Of a DNA stretch of 39,008 nt, positions 31,321 through 39,002 are shown in pieces (within the stretch, counting starts at the first letter, position 1; each line of letters opens with the position of its first letter). Below the pieces are notes generated by a model. It made no database searches. It saw nothing but the letters and a program-made list of their open reading frames with translations, and had not been told where the DNA came from. This DNA comes from Phycisphaerae bacterium (GTDB taxonomy: Bacteria; Planctomycetota; Phycisphaerae; SM23-33). Both the position numbers and the translations under genes were made by a program. The stretch covers positions 1 through 39,008 of the forward strand of contig WRDM01000025.1 of NCBI GenBank assembly GCA_009783465.1. The letters run 5' to 3'.

Positions 31321-31600
31321 CATTCATTCGACTCCGAAAAGGCCGAGCGGGATTACACGGATTAAAGGATTAGAGGATTGTCGTACTGGAACGATTGTTC
31401 CAGGGGTGCGACAAAAATTTTGACACGATGTAAGGGATTGGCTCTGCCTGTCCTGGCCCCTGCCGGGGCCAGGAGGCAACGCCATACGACAGACATCCCT
31501 GACACCAGAAAATTTGGGCACATCCCGTTCCAATGTGCAATCCTCTAATCCGTTAATCCGCGTAATCCCGCTCGGTCTTCGCGAAGTCGAATGAACGACA
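31321..31600. repeat. Long composite inverted repeat with GGATTA octamers (family F)
   Basis: The left arm 31321-31380 holds GAGCGGGATTAC followed by octamers ACGGATTA, AAGGATTA and GAGGATT. The right arm 31538-31600 is its reverse complement with few changes, including CATTCGACT at the outer end. The inner region has a 10-bp perfect hairpin TCCTGGCCCC/GGGGCCAGGA (31451-31474) and TGGAACG/CGTTCCA flanks. It takes up most of the priA-HEAT gap. Confidence 0.82.
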
Positions 31601-31642
31601 AGATCCGTAACGATGCGACAGTGTGAATGTTGTTGTGCGCGC

Positions 31643-31695
31643 AAAAAAAGCGGCCGACGGGGGAAAGGAGGACAAAAACCGCCGTCGGCCGGGGG
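31643..31695 (-). terminator. Minus-strand terminator-like hairpin ahead of priA
   Basis: Read on the minus strand, GGCCGACGG pairs with CCGTCGGCC around a loop of about 20 nt and is followed by GCTTTTTTT. It would end minus-strand transcription about 450 nt before priA. The loop contains TCCTCC, complementary to a Shine-Dalgarno site. Nothing on the minus strand upstream is obviously coding. Confidence 0.5.
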
Positions 31696-31797
31696 GGCCT
31701 GCAGGTGGGTGGCCCCTCTCGCTCGCTCTGCATATCACACGGTTGGGGCGGACGAAATGTTCGGCGATTTTTTATTTTTTTGCGGTATAACCATGAC

Positions 31798-33297
31798 ATG
31801 CGAACGCGAACTGGTTTTATTCTGGCGATGGTGTGTGTGGTGTCCTGTCCGGCGGCGGCGCAGCAGCGGACGGCCGTGCCGGCCAAGGCCGACCCGCAGG
31901 CGGTGCTGACGAGGCTGCTTGGTACGGAGGGCAAACCTCAGGACTGGGCCTGGCTGGCGCTGCGGGCCACGGGCGACAAGGAACTGCTACCGTTGCTGGA
32001 AGCGTTGGCCAAAAGTGGCGACGTGCGGCTGCGGCAGTTCGCCGTGGCGTGCCTGGCCGAAATCGCCGGCAAGGAGGCCGCGCCCGCCCTGGCCGACCGG
32101 CTTGCCAACGACAGCGAAAATTCTATCCGCGTCGATGCGCTGGTCGCCCTCGTCGCCGCCGGGGCGCAAACGCCCGACCTCCTGCGAGCCGCCCTGGCGA
32201 GCAACGACGAACAGATCCGATGCATCGCCGCGCGGGCTCTGGTCAACCTCAACCATCTCGACGACGCCAGGCCCGCCCTGTGCGCGTTGATCGAATCCAA
32301 GGACCTTCCCACGGCCGCCATTTCGCGAATGAGCCTCCTGGCCGCCGGCAACGCGGAGATGCTCGAGCCGCTTCGAAAAATTTTTCGCGACCCCAAAGCC
32401 GAACCCGCCCTGGTCGTCCTGCTGATCGAGCAGGCGGGCGAGCAGAAAATCAAGGCCGCGATGCCGCTGCTGGAAGATGCGCTGGCCGCCTCGCACACGG
32501 ACGACCTGATGCGGGTGCGGGCGTTTCGCGCGATGTCCGCGATGGATGACGCGATCGGGCCTCGGCTTGGCAAGGCCATCTCCGACAGCGATAACCGGAC
32601 GTTCCAGTGCCTCATGATGCGTGTGCTGGCTGAGCGGGCCGACGCGGAGGCGTCGCTCAAGCGGCTGGCGAGGGAAAAGGAGTTGCCCGGCGTGCTGGCC
32701 CGCGTGGAGTTGGCCCGGCGGGCGGAGGGGTTCGCGGGCCTGGCCGATCCGCTGGCCGAGGCGATGGCGCTGGGGCATCCGATCGTCATCGAGTACGTGC
32801 TTGACTGCGCGAAGAACGACGTGAAGAAAAATCCGCGGGCCTCCGACGCTTACACGCCGGCTTTGCTGGCGTTCGTCGAGTCCGTTCCGCGCGACGAAGC
32901 CCGCATGACCCGCGAGCACATTCAGGCGGCCATGGCGGTGAAATGGCTGGCCGAACTCGCCTCGCCGCGGGCCGTCGAGGGGCTGAAAAAACTCGCCGCC
33001 GGCCGATACGACGCGGTGCTCCGTCTGACCGCCACCGGACTGTACAAGTCCGACAACCTCGCCCTGGCGAGCGAACTGGCCGCCCCGCTGTTGGCCAGCG
33101 CGTACCCCGACATCCAGCAGGATGCCGCCCTCACGCTAGGCCGAAACGGCGACAAACGCGCCACCGCGATGCTGGAAGCGATCGTCGCCGACAGCAACAG
33201 CAACCCCGCCCTGCAAACCTCGGCGGCGTGGTATCTGCTGAAAATCCAGGGAAAAACCGCACAGGCCGTCCAGGAGTTGGCCAGGCAGGTGAAGTAG
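31798..33297 (+). CDS. Secreted HEAT-repeat protein
   Basis: 499 aa. A signal peptide (MRTRTGFILAMVCVVSCPAAAQ) leads into a series of about 30-residue helical repeats throughout (for example VRLRQFAVACLAEIAGKEAAPAL, SIRVDALVALVAAGAQ, IRCIAARALVNLNHLDDARPAL), the HEAT/PBS-lyase type used for protein binding. No enzyme motif is seen. TATAAC at 31786-31791 is only 7 nt before the ATG, which would fit a leaderless message, but no good -35 exists. It is common in planctomycetes as an envelope scaffold. It converges with the PilZ gene (96-nt gap). Confidence 0.82.
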   Translation: MRTRTGFILAMVCVVSCPAAAQQRTAVPAKADPQAVLTRLLGTEGKPQDWAWLALRATGDKELLPLLEALAKSGDVRLRQFAVACLAEIAGKEAAPALADRLANDSENSIRVDALVALVAAGAQTPDLLRAALASNDEQIRCIAARALVNLNHLDDARPALCALIESKDLPTAAISRMSLLAAGNAEMLEPLRKIFRDPKAEPALVVLLIEQAGEQKIKAAMPLLEDALAASHTDDLMRVRAFRAMSAMDDAIGPRLGKAISDSDNRTFQCLMMRVLAERADAEASLKRLAREKELPGVLARVELARRAEGFAGLADPLAEAMALGHPIVIEYVLDCAKNDVKKNPRASDAYTPALLAFVESVPRDEARMTREHIQAAMAVKWLAELASPRAVEGLKKLAAGRYDAVLRLTATGLYKSDNLALASELAAPLLASAYPDIQQDAALTLGRNGDKRATAMLEAIVADSNSNPALQTSAAWYLLKIQGKTAQAVQELARQVK

Positions 33298-33393
33298 AAA
33301 TGGAAACTCACCGCGCCCGCCGAAGCGCGGCGGAAGCTTTTCGCCGGATGCACGCTGGCGGCCATGAAATGAAGCAACACCTCAGAAACGTTT

Positions 33394-33741
33394 TTACGCC
33401 GCCAACTGGGCCAATATCGACATCGGGTCCTGAACGGAGATGACGGATTTGTCGAACATCAGGCCGAGGCGATACCCGGCCTGCTCGGGTCGGCAGCGGA
33501 CGACGGTCGCGTAGATGTGTTGCCGTTTCGGGGCGTTGGGCAGCGGCATGTTGAGCATGACGCGCTGGCCTGGGTAATAGGTCCGGTCCGACATCGCGCC
33601 GATGCCGCTGCGCGAAATGTCCGTCATGTCGAAGGCTTCCACCGAATCGCCGTCGGGGTCCATCCGCAACGCCCGCAACGTGATCTGAAGCTGCGTGCGA
33701 ATGTGCCGCCTGCGTTCGGCCTGACTCTGCGTCGTACTCAT
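33394..33741 (-). CDS. PilZ-domain protein (cyclic-di-GMP binding)
   Basis: A stand-alone PilZ domain of 115 aa. The two c-di-GMP motifs are visible: the arginine stretch RRRHIR (residues 10-15) and DISRSGIG (41-48, D-x-S-x-x-G). The rest is the beta barrel (YATVVRCRPEQAGYRLGLMF). GAGGAG about 6 nt before the ATG at 33741 supports the start. It probably acts as a diffusible receptor. It is divergent from the thioredoxin gene, with a 181-nt gap, and no flagellar or pilus operon is adjacent. Confidence 0.88.
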   Translation of the reverse strand: MSTTQSQAERRRHIRTQLQITLRALRMDPDGDSVEAFDMTDISRSGIGAMSDRTYYPGQRVMLNMPLPNAPKRQHIYATVVRCRPEQAGYRLGLMFDKSVISVQDPMSILAQLAA

Positions 33742-33834
33742 AGCGAACTCCTCTGGTCCGTTCCGCCGCACAACACTGTGCCTGTAACGAACCATCGGCG
33801 CTCCAGGGGAGACACTTTAGTTGCGATTTCGAAT

Positions 33835-33864
33835 TTTAACGCTGTCCCATGGCCGGGATATACT
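33835..33864 (+). promoter_or_regulatory. Possible promoter of the thioredoxin-peroxidase genes
   Basis: TATACT at 33859-33864 preceded by TTTAAC at 33835-33840 with an 18-nt spacer, about 59 nt before the proposed start. It lies in the divergent PilZ-thioredoxin region. Confidence 0.45.
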
Positions 33865-33922
33865 GGTGTACATGATAATGATCTTCGCCATGTTCCATGC
33901 CGATATCTACCATGGTGAATTC

Positions 33923-34369
33923 ATGACAACATGCTCCATGCGACGAATCGTTCCGTTGGCCGTGCTGCTGGGCGTGGCCGCGATGGTGAGTCATGGCGGA
34001 TGTGGTGCCAACGCCGATCAGCAGGCGTACGATCAGATGGCGACGCTGCGGACCGTGGAGGATTTCGAGGCGAAGGTCGTGCAGGCGGACAGGCCTGTGC
34101 TGGTGGATTTTTATGCCACGTGGTGCGGCCCGTGCAAACGGCTAGCCCCGACGATCGGCTCGCTCGCCCGCGAGTATGGCGACCGCGTGGACTTCTACCG
34201 CGTCGACGTGGAGAAGGCGGACAAATTGGCCAAGGCGATGAAAATCCAGGGCATCCCGGCCGTGTTCATCTACGCCAACGGCAGCAAGCAGAGCGGCATC
34301 GTCGGCGCCGACCGCCGGGAAACGTACGCCAAAGCCCTCGACAAGGCGATCGAAAAAATGAGCCAATAG
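33923..34369 (+). CDS. Exported thioredoxin-like protein
   Basis: 148 aa. A hydrophobic leader (MRRIVPLAVLLGVAAMVSHGGC) may be a lipoprotein signal, with Cys27 as the candidate lipidated residue, though the lipobox is poor. The thioredoxin domain follows, with the redox motif WCGPC at 67-71, the cis-proline region IQGIPAVFIY and VDVEKADKLA. ATG 33923 is chosen; 33938 is also possible and starts right before the leader. The last codons Ser-Gln and TAG lie in the left arm of a family A repeat. The next gene is thiol peroxidase, which thioredoxins reduce, but that partner seems cytoplasmic, so the pairing is uncertain. Confidence 0.85.
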   Translation: MTTCSMRRIVPLAVLLGVAAMVSHGGCGANADQQAYDQMATLRTVEDFEAKVVQADRPVLVDFYATWCGPCKRLAPTIGSLAREYGDRVDFYRVDVEKADKLAKAMKIQGIPAVFIYANGSKQSGIVGADRRETYAKALDKAIEKMSQ

Positions 34370-34517
34370 CGAACAGCCAATAGCCAATAGGTATGGAAGG
34401 ACGAGGGCGAAACAGGCAATGCAAGCGGCAACGATTATATGTGTAGCAATAACGTAGTTCGTGTGATGAGCAACAAACTTCGCCATACCTGATGGCTACT
34501 GGCTATTGGCTACTGGC
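34361..34517. repeat. Composite inverted repeat with heptamer arms (family A, copy 3)
   Basis: The left arm 34361-34390 uses AGCCAAT/AGCGAAC heptamers and begins within the thioredoxin gene, giving it AGC CAA TAG. The right arm 34490-34517 is CTGATGG/CTACTGG/CTATTGG. The core begins GGTATGGAAGGACGAGGGCG, the same 20 bases as the copy near 11270, and ends CGCCATACC. It spans the gap to the peroxidase gene. Confidence 0.86.
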
Positions 34518-34535
34518 TTTTCAAGGAGAAACGGT

Positions 34536-35060
34536 ATGTCCGACACAACAACACGACGGGTGACGATGTTCGGCAACCCGATGGAACTGGCCGGCACGGA
34601 GATTCGCGTGGGCGAGGCGGCGCCGGATTTCACTGCCGTGGGGACCGACCTCAAGCCCGTCCGGCTTAGCGATATTACGGCGAAGGTGGTCGTGCTGTCG
34701 TCGGTGCCGTCGCTGGACACGTCGGTGTGCGACCTGGAGACCCGCCGGTTCAACCAGGAAGCCCAGAAACTCGGCGACGACGTGCGGATCGTCACGATCT
34801 CGATGGATCTGCCGTTCGCGCAGAAACGCTGGTGCGGCAGCGCGGGCGTCGCGAACGTCATCACGCTGAGCGACCATCGCGACGCGTCGTTCGGTCTGAA
34901 TTACGGCGTGCTGCTCAAGGACCTCCGCCTGCTGGCCCGCTGCGTGTTCGTGGCAGGCCCGGCCCGTCGCGTGGATTATGTGCAGCTCGTCCACGAAGTC
35001 ACCCATGAGCCGGACTACAATGCCGTGCTCGCCGCAGTGGACGCGGCGCGAAGAGAGTGA
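34536..35060 (+). CDS. tpx: Thiol peroxidase (Tpx)
   Basis: An atypical 2-Cys peroxiredoxin (174 aa) that reduces hydroperoxides. The peroxidatic Cys65 is in PSLDTSVCDLETRRFN and the resolving Cys100 in QKRWCGSAGVANV, spaced as in E. coli Tpx. The N-terminal VTMFGNPMELAG block is typical. AAGGAG at 34523-34528 is 7 nt before the ATG. No signal peptide is seen. It follows a thioredoxin and precedes a ferritin-like gene, suggesting an oxidative-stress group. Confidence 0.95.
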   Translation: MSDTTTRRVTMFGNPMELAGTEIRVGEAAPDFTAVGTDLKPVRLSDITAKVVVLSSVPSLDTSVCDLETRRFNQEAQKLGDDVRIVTISMDLPFAQKRWCGSAGVANVITLSDHRDASFGLNYGVLLKDLRLLARCVFVAGPARRVDYVQLVHEVTHEPDYNAVLAAVDAARRE

Positions 35061-35173
35061 CAAGCGACAAGAGAATGCAGCGTCTGTCTTACTCGTCGCT
35101 CTCGCTGGAAATGGCCGTTTTGAAAGGCAAAACGTCCTTCTCTAGTCACTTGTCACTTGTCGCTTGTCACTCG
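35058..35173. repeat. Composite inverted repeat with heptamer arms (family B, copy 2)
   Basis: The left arm (35054-35076) is GAGTGACAAGCGACAAG and starts in the tpx stop codon. The right arm (35143-35173) has CTAGTCA, CTTGTCA, CTTGTCG and CTTGTCA units, two heptamers more than the left. The core shares AGGCAA and CCTTCTCT with the copy at 17890. Confidence 0.8.
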
Positions 35174-35192
35174 TATCCAACAGGAAAACGCA

Positions 35193-35672
35193 ATGACCGC
35201 AACCGTAACATTCACCGCCGCCGAACTTCTTGAGATGGCCCAGCAGTTGGAACGCAATGGGGCGGAGTTTTATTCTGTCGCCGCCATGCTGCCCGCCGCA
35301 GCCGGGCGACGGCGGTCGCTGATGGAATTGGCCGCTTGGGAGGAACAACACGAGAAAACCTTCGCCGAAATGCAGGCAGGGCTGGCCGCCAGCGAGATGC
35401 CCCTGACTGGCGAGGCGGCGCTGTACGTGCAGGCGCTCGTCGACGGCCACGTGTTCGAATCCAATGCCCACGAACTGCTCTCCCGCTGCCAGACCGTGCC
35501 CGATGTGTTGCGGACCGCGATCGCCCTGGAGAAAGAATCCATCGTCTTCTACATCGGCCTGCGAGATATGATCCCGCCGTCGCACCGCGCCCAACTCGAC
35601 GACATCCTCCGCCAGGAAATGCGTCACGTCGCCATCCTCACCAACGAACTGGCCGCCCTGAAAGCGGCGTGA
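35193..35672 (+). CDS. Ferritin-like (rubrerythrin-type) di-iron protein
   Basis: 159 aa forming a four-helix bundle. Two carboxylate-histidine pairs are visible: Glu20/25 with EEQH (50-53), and EKESIVFY with EMRHVAIL in the second half. There is no rubredoxin domain. Related proteins act as peroxidases or iron-handling proteins. AGGA about 7 nt before the ATG supports 35193. Its place after thioredoxin and thiol peroxidase fits a peroxide-defence role. Confidence 0.85.
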   Translation: MTATVTFTAAELLEMAQQLERNGAEFYSVAAMLPAAAGRRRSLMELAAWEEQHEKTFAEMQAGLAASEMPLTGEAALYVQALVDGHVFESNAHELLSRCQTVPDVLRTAIALEKESIVFYIGLRDMIPPSHRAQLDDILRQEMRHVAILTNELAALKAA

Positions 35673-35698
35673 CAGATTGGGGGGGCGTCGCGGTATAT

Positions 35699-35722
35699 GC
35701 AGGGCCTGTGGCCAGTGGCGCT
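35699..35722 (+). repeat. Single arm of family G
   Basis: GCAGGGCCTGTGGCCAGTGG followed by CGCT matches the right arm of the hairpin at 12312-12441. No partner arm is nearby, so this is a remnant. The 192-nt gap otherwise holds only the promoter described next. Confidence 0.75.
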
Positions 35723-35811
35723 CAGTTCGGAGGTCACGCGAGAAGCTGGGCAGCCATCATGCGATTGTCCCGGAATTTCTCACCAATTCACCTAACGTTG
35801 CCGGGTTTGAG

Positions 35812-35839
35812 TTGTCGAAGCTATTAGGTACGGTACAAT
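35812..35839 (+). promoter_or_regulatory. Probable promoter of the acidic-tail protein gene
   Basis: TTGTCG at 35812-35817 and TACAAT at 35834-35839, with a 16-nt spacer, 25 nt before the ATG. AAAGGAG at 35851-35857 is the ribosome site. Confidence 0.55.
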
Positions 35840-35864
35840 GACGACTACCCAAAGGAGATTCACT

Positions 35865-37868
35865 ATGCGCGGTGCTCGATGGCTGGCGATCGGTTTGTGT
35901 TCGTTGATGTTGGCTCATTCCGCGTTCGCCCAGGCGACGGCGGGGGGGACGGTGAAGGCCGCCCCCAAGGACAGTGAGGTGCTTCAACTCGTGCCAGCGG
36001 GCTCGATGGGCGTGTTTGCCGTCAACAACGTCAAGGACGCCACGGGGAAGCTGGACAGGTTCCTGCTGGCCATCGGCGCGGTGAGCGTCGAGGATGCCCT
36101 GAAATCGGGCGGCGGCGGTTCACTGGGCTATATCCTGCAAATGCTGGAGATGGAAGAGGGCTTCCGCCCCGAGGGCGGATTCGCGGTGGCGATGCTGGAT
36201 CCCCAGCAGTTCAAGATCGACCTGATCAAGGCGTTCCAGAACATCGGCGGCCGTGCCCGCGGCAACGACAAGATCCCCTTCGCGATTTACATTCCCGGCA
36301 AGAGCATTAATGAACTGTTCGCCGAGTACGACGTCAGCCACTCCGAGGTCGAAAAGTACCCGGAAATTTCGTTTCCGTTCGGCCCGCTGTACGCGATGGA
36401 ACTGAAGGGCTACGTGGTGCTCAGCCCGTTGCCCAAGGCGCTGGACGCCATTGCCGCCAGCAAGAAGGGGATTGCCACGTCGATGACCAAGGAGCAGGCG
36501 GCCTCGGTGATGGAGAACGACGTGGTTTTCTTCATCGACCTTCGCGTGGCCGGCCCGGTGCTGGACAAGGTCTTCGAGATGCAGCAGGCGATGTCGTCGC
36601 AAATGAGCATGTTTGTCACCGGCCCGATCGGGTTGGTGTTCAAGCTCAACGACATGCTGTCGCAGTATCAGCGTGACACGCTCAAGCAGATGGATTCGGC
36701 GACGATTTGCGCCAAGTTCGTCGCCGAAGGCATCGTGGTGGATGAGCGCATCGCATTCGTCAAGGACAGCAACGCCGCCAAGGTGTTGGCCGAGACCAAG
36801 CCGCTCGGCAAGGAGCGTCTGGACCGCCTGCCCGCGGCGAATTACATGTTCGTGATGGACGCGACCTGCCAGAGCGGCCCGCAATCCGACGTGATGCGCG
36901 ACCAGATCATCTCGGCCATTCTGTCCAGCGACGTGTTCGACGAGGTCAGCGACGCCGACAAGCTCAAGATCATGGGCGTTGTCGAGAATCTGTCCAACCA
37001 GGTGACGCGAGGCCAGTTCGTTATTGGCGGCGGCCCGGACGGCGAGAGCGCGTTCGCCATGGCGACGGTGATGCAGGTGAAGGACTCGGCCACGTACGTC
37101 AACACGATGAAGGACGCGGTGGCGGTGATCAACAAGCTGGTCAAAAACGCCGTGGCGGCCCATGCGGACGACGAGACGGCCGAGAAGTTCGCCGAGGTGT
37201 TGACGTACACGTCCGCCGTGGCCAAAGTGGGCAACGTGACCGTGGATGAGATCCGCGTGAATGTTCCCGAGGACGTGCTGGACGAGGAGGCCCAGGAGCA
37301 GTTGCAGAAATTCATCGGCGACACGCGGGTTCGCGTGTTGTTGGCGTCGATTGACAAGACCACGGTGGTGGCCACGTTGGGCGGGTCGCAAGAGCAGATG
37401 GCCGCGACGATCCAGACCGCGACCAAGGGCGGGGGCGTGGATCTGAGCAAGGCCCAGGTCAGCGGCATGAAGTACATGCCCGCCAACCGCGTCGCGATTG
37501 GCGCGATTCACGTAGCCAACATTCTGGAAAACATCCGCATCGCCGCCGGTGACGAGCCGAGCTTCCTTCCCGAACTGAAGGCCGACGCGCCGATCCTGAT
37601 CGCCAGTTCCGCCGTTGGCACGCAGGCCCGCGTCGTCATCTTCGTGCCCTCGGCCATGATCCAGGACATCGTGCAGGCCGTCAAAAGCATGACCCACCGA
37701 TTGCCGGACGGCGATGACGAGGACATCGACGACGAAGAGATCGACGAAGACGAAGAAGACGAGGAAGATGACGACGAGGATGAAGGCGAAGACGACGATG
37801 AGGATGAAGAGGATGACGGCGAAGAAGACGATGACGATGAGGAGGACGACGAAGACGACGATCTGTAA
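35865..37868 (+). CDS. Secreted protein with a poly-Asp/Glu C-terminal tail
   Basis: 667 aa. A signal peptide (MRGARWLAIGLCSLMLAHSAFAQ) is followed by a large domain resembling uncharacterised planctomycete exported proteins (DUF3352-like in outline: VPAGSMGVFAVNNV at the start, long alpha/beta body). The last roughly 53 residues are almost all Asp and Glu (37707-37865). The tail is in frame and continuous with the body, not a frameshift. It could bind calcium or other cations, or a basic partner, outside the inner membrane. AAAGGAG is 7 nt before the ATG. Function is unknown. Confidence 0.8.
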   Translation: MRGARWLAIGLCSLMLAHSAFAQATAGGTVKAAPKDSEVLQLVPAGSMGVFAVNNVKDATGKLDRFLLAIGAVSVEDALKSGGGGSLGYILQMLEMEEGFRPEGGFAVAMLDPQQFKIDLIKAFQNIGGRARGNDKIPFAIYIPGKSINELFAEYDVSHSEVEKYPEISFPFGPLYAMELKGYVVLSPLPKALDAIAASKKGIATSMTKEQAASVMENDVVFFIDLRVAGPVLDKVFEMQQAMSSQMSMFVTGPIGLVFKLNDMLSQYQRDTLKQMDSATICAKFVAEGIVVDERIAFVKDSNAAKVLAETKPLGKERLDRLPAANYMFVMDATCQSGPQSDVMRDQIISAILSSDVFDEVSDADKLKIMGVVENLSNQVTRGQFVIGGGPDGESAFAMATVMQVKDSATYVNTMKDAVAVINKLVKNAVAAHADDETAEKFAEVLTYTSAVAKVGNVTVDEIRVNVPEDVLDEEAQEQLQKFIGDTRVRVLLASIDKTTVVATLGGSQEQMAATIQTATKGGGVDLSKAQVSGMKYMPANRVAIGAIHVANILENIRIAAGDEPSFLPELKADAPILIASSAVGTQARVVIFVPSAMIQDIVQAVKSMTHRLPDGDDEDIDDEEIDEDEEDEEDDDEDEGEDDDEDEEDDGEEDDDDEEDDEDDDL

Positions 37869-37881
37869 GGGATCTGTCGAT

Positions 37882-37971
37882 ATGGCTTGCCTCTTTGCGC
37901 TGTAGGACACTCCTGTCGGCAAAACGTATTTGGCCGACAGGAGTGTCCTGCCGCGCAAAGAGGCAAGCCAT
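37882..37971. repeat. Long hairpin (family I, copy 2)
   Basis: ATGGCTTGCCTCTTTGCGC (37882-37900) pairs with 37953-37971, and GGACACTCCTGTCGGC (37905-37920) pairs with 37933-37948, with a 4-nt mismatch bulge on each side and a 12-nt loop. It follows the acidic-tail gene by 13 nt and may act as a transcript end. The string shared with 44-64 shows a dispersed family. Confidence 0.88.
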
Positions 37972-38057
37972 GCCAATATCTGTGCTCAACCAACCCCTCG
38001 ACGCCTTGGGTTGTTTGAGTATAATGTCGGAATCACGAACGATCAGAAAGTGATTCC

Positions 38058-38882
38058 ATGAGTTCCATGATTCCGAAAATTCGTATTGGCGGATTTGAGT
38101 TTTCCAACCGGCTGTTCGTTGGCACGGGCAAGTACGCCACGTACGAGGTGATGCAACAGTCGCTGGCGGCGTGCGGGTGCGAGGTCGTCACCGTCGCCGT
38201 ACGGCGCGAGCGGCTGATGGATACCACAGGCCGAAATATCCTGGATTTTATTGATCCGCAGCAGTACACGCTGCTGCCGAACACGGCCGGGTGTTTCACC
38301 GCTGACGACGCGATTCGCACCGCCCGCCTGGGGCGCGAATTGCTCGAAGGCCTGGAAAATCCCGGCGCGAGCTGGGTAAAACTGGAAGTCCTCGGCGACA
38401 AGAAAACGCTGCTCCCCGATCCGCTGGGCACGCTGGAGGCGCTGAAGGTTCTCAAGGCCGAGGGCTTCGCCGTGTTGTGCTACACCAGCGACGACCCGAT
38501 CATGGCGATGCGTCTGAAGGAGGCGGGCGCAGACGCGGTCATGCCCGCCGGCAGCCCGATCGGCAGCGGGCAGGGCGTGTTGAATCCCTCGGCCATTCGC
38601 ATCATCCTGGAGCAGCTCAAGGAGGGCGACGCGGCCTATCCGATCATCGTGGACGCGGGCGTGGGCACAGCCAGCGACGTCGCCATCGCGATGGAACTCG
38701 GCGCCGACGGCGTGCTGCTCAACACCGGCATCGCGGGCGCGAAGGACCCGGTGCGAATGGCCGTCGCGATGCGGCAGGCGCTGGAAGCGGGCTACCTCGC
38801 CCACCACGCCGGCAGAATCCCACGAAAACTCTACGCCACCGCGTCAAGCCCGATCGAGGGCGTGATTGGCGTGAAGGAGTAA
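38058..38882 (+). CDS. thiG: Thiazole synthase ThiG
   Basis: A TIM-barrel enzyme (274 aa) that forms the thiazole ring of thiamine. The catalytic Lys108 is in WVKLEVLGD, and the family blocks [43 protein letters not shown] and [31 protein letters not shown] are intact. ATG 38058 is preceded by GAAAGTG; an ATG at 38067 is possible. ThiS, ThiH/O and ThiF are not beside it, and thiC is 20 kb away, so the pathway genes are dispersed. A repeat arm begins 5 nt after the stop codon. Confidence 0.96.
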   Translation: MSSMIPKIRIGGFEFSNRLFVGTGKYATYEVMQQSLAACGCEVVTVAVRRERLMDTTGRNILDFIDPQQYTLLPNTAGCFTADDAIRTARLGRELLEGLENPGASWVKLEVLGDKKTLLPDPLGTLEALKVLKAEGFAVLCYTSDDPIMAMRLKEAGADAVMPAGSPIGSGQGVLNPSAIRIILEQLKEGDAAYPIIVDAGVGTASDVAIAMELGADGVLLNTGIAGAKDPVRMAVAMRQALEAGYLAHHAGRIPRKLYATASSPIEGVIGVKE

Positions 38883-38886
38883 CGGC

Positions 38887-38992
38887 AGCCACTAGCCACA
38901 AGCCACAGGGCGATCGCATCTAAATTTTCTTGTTATTCGTGTGTTTTCACGCAACGGACCATTTTTAGGCTGTTAGACTGTTAGGCTGTTAG
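38887..38992. repeat. Two single repeat arms after thiG (families A' and D)
   Basis: AGCCACTAGCCACAAGCCAC (38887-38906) is a left arm of the type at 1323-1350. AGGCTGTTAGACTGTTAGGC (38967-38986) and following bases are a left arm of the type at 9030-9062. Matching right arms are not seen inside the window for the first; the second may be a lone arm. Confidence 0.7.
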
Positions 38993-39002
38993 GGAGAGGC
39001 TT

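Noticed and set aside
523-35173. CRISPR array
   Set aside because: The repeated units are 7-8 nt, contiguous and in inverted pairs, without 25-40 nt direct repeats and spacers, and no cas gene is present.
36120-37976. 618-codon minus-strand frame opposite the acidic-tail protein
   Set aside because: The valine/isoleucine-rich start is simply the antisense of the GAC/GAA tail; the plus-strand gene has signal peptide, promoter and ribosome site.
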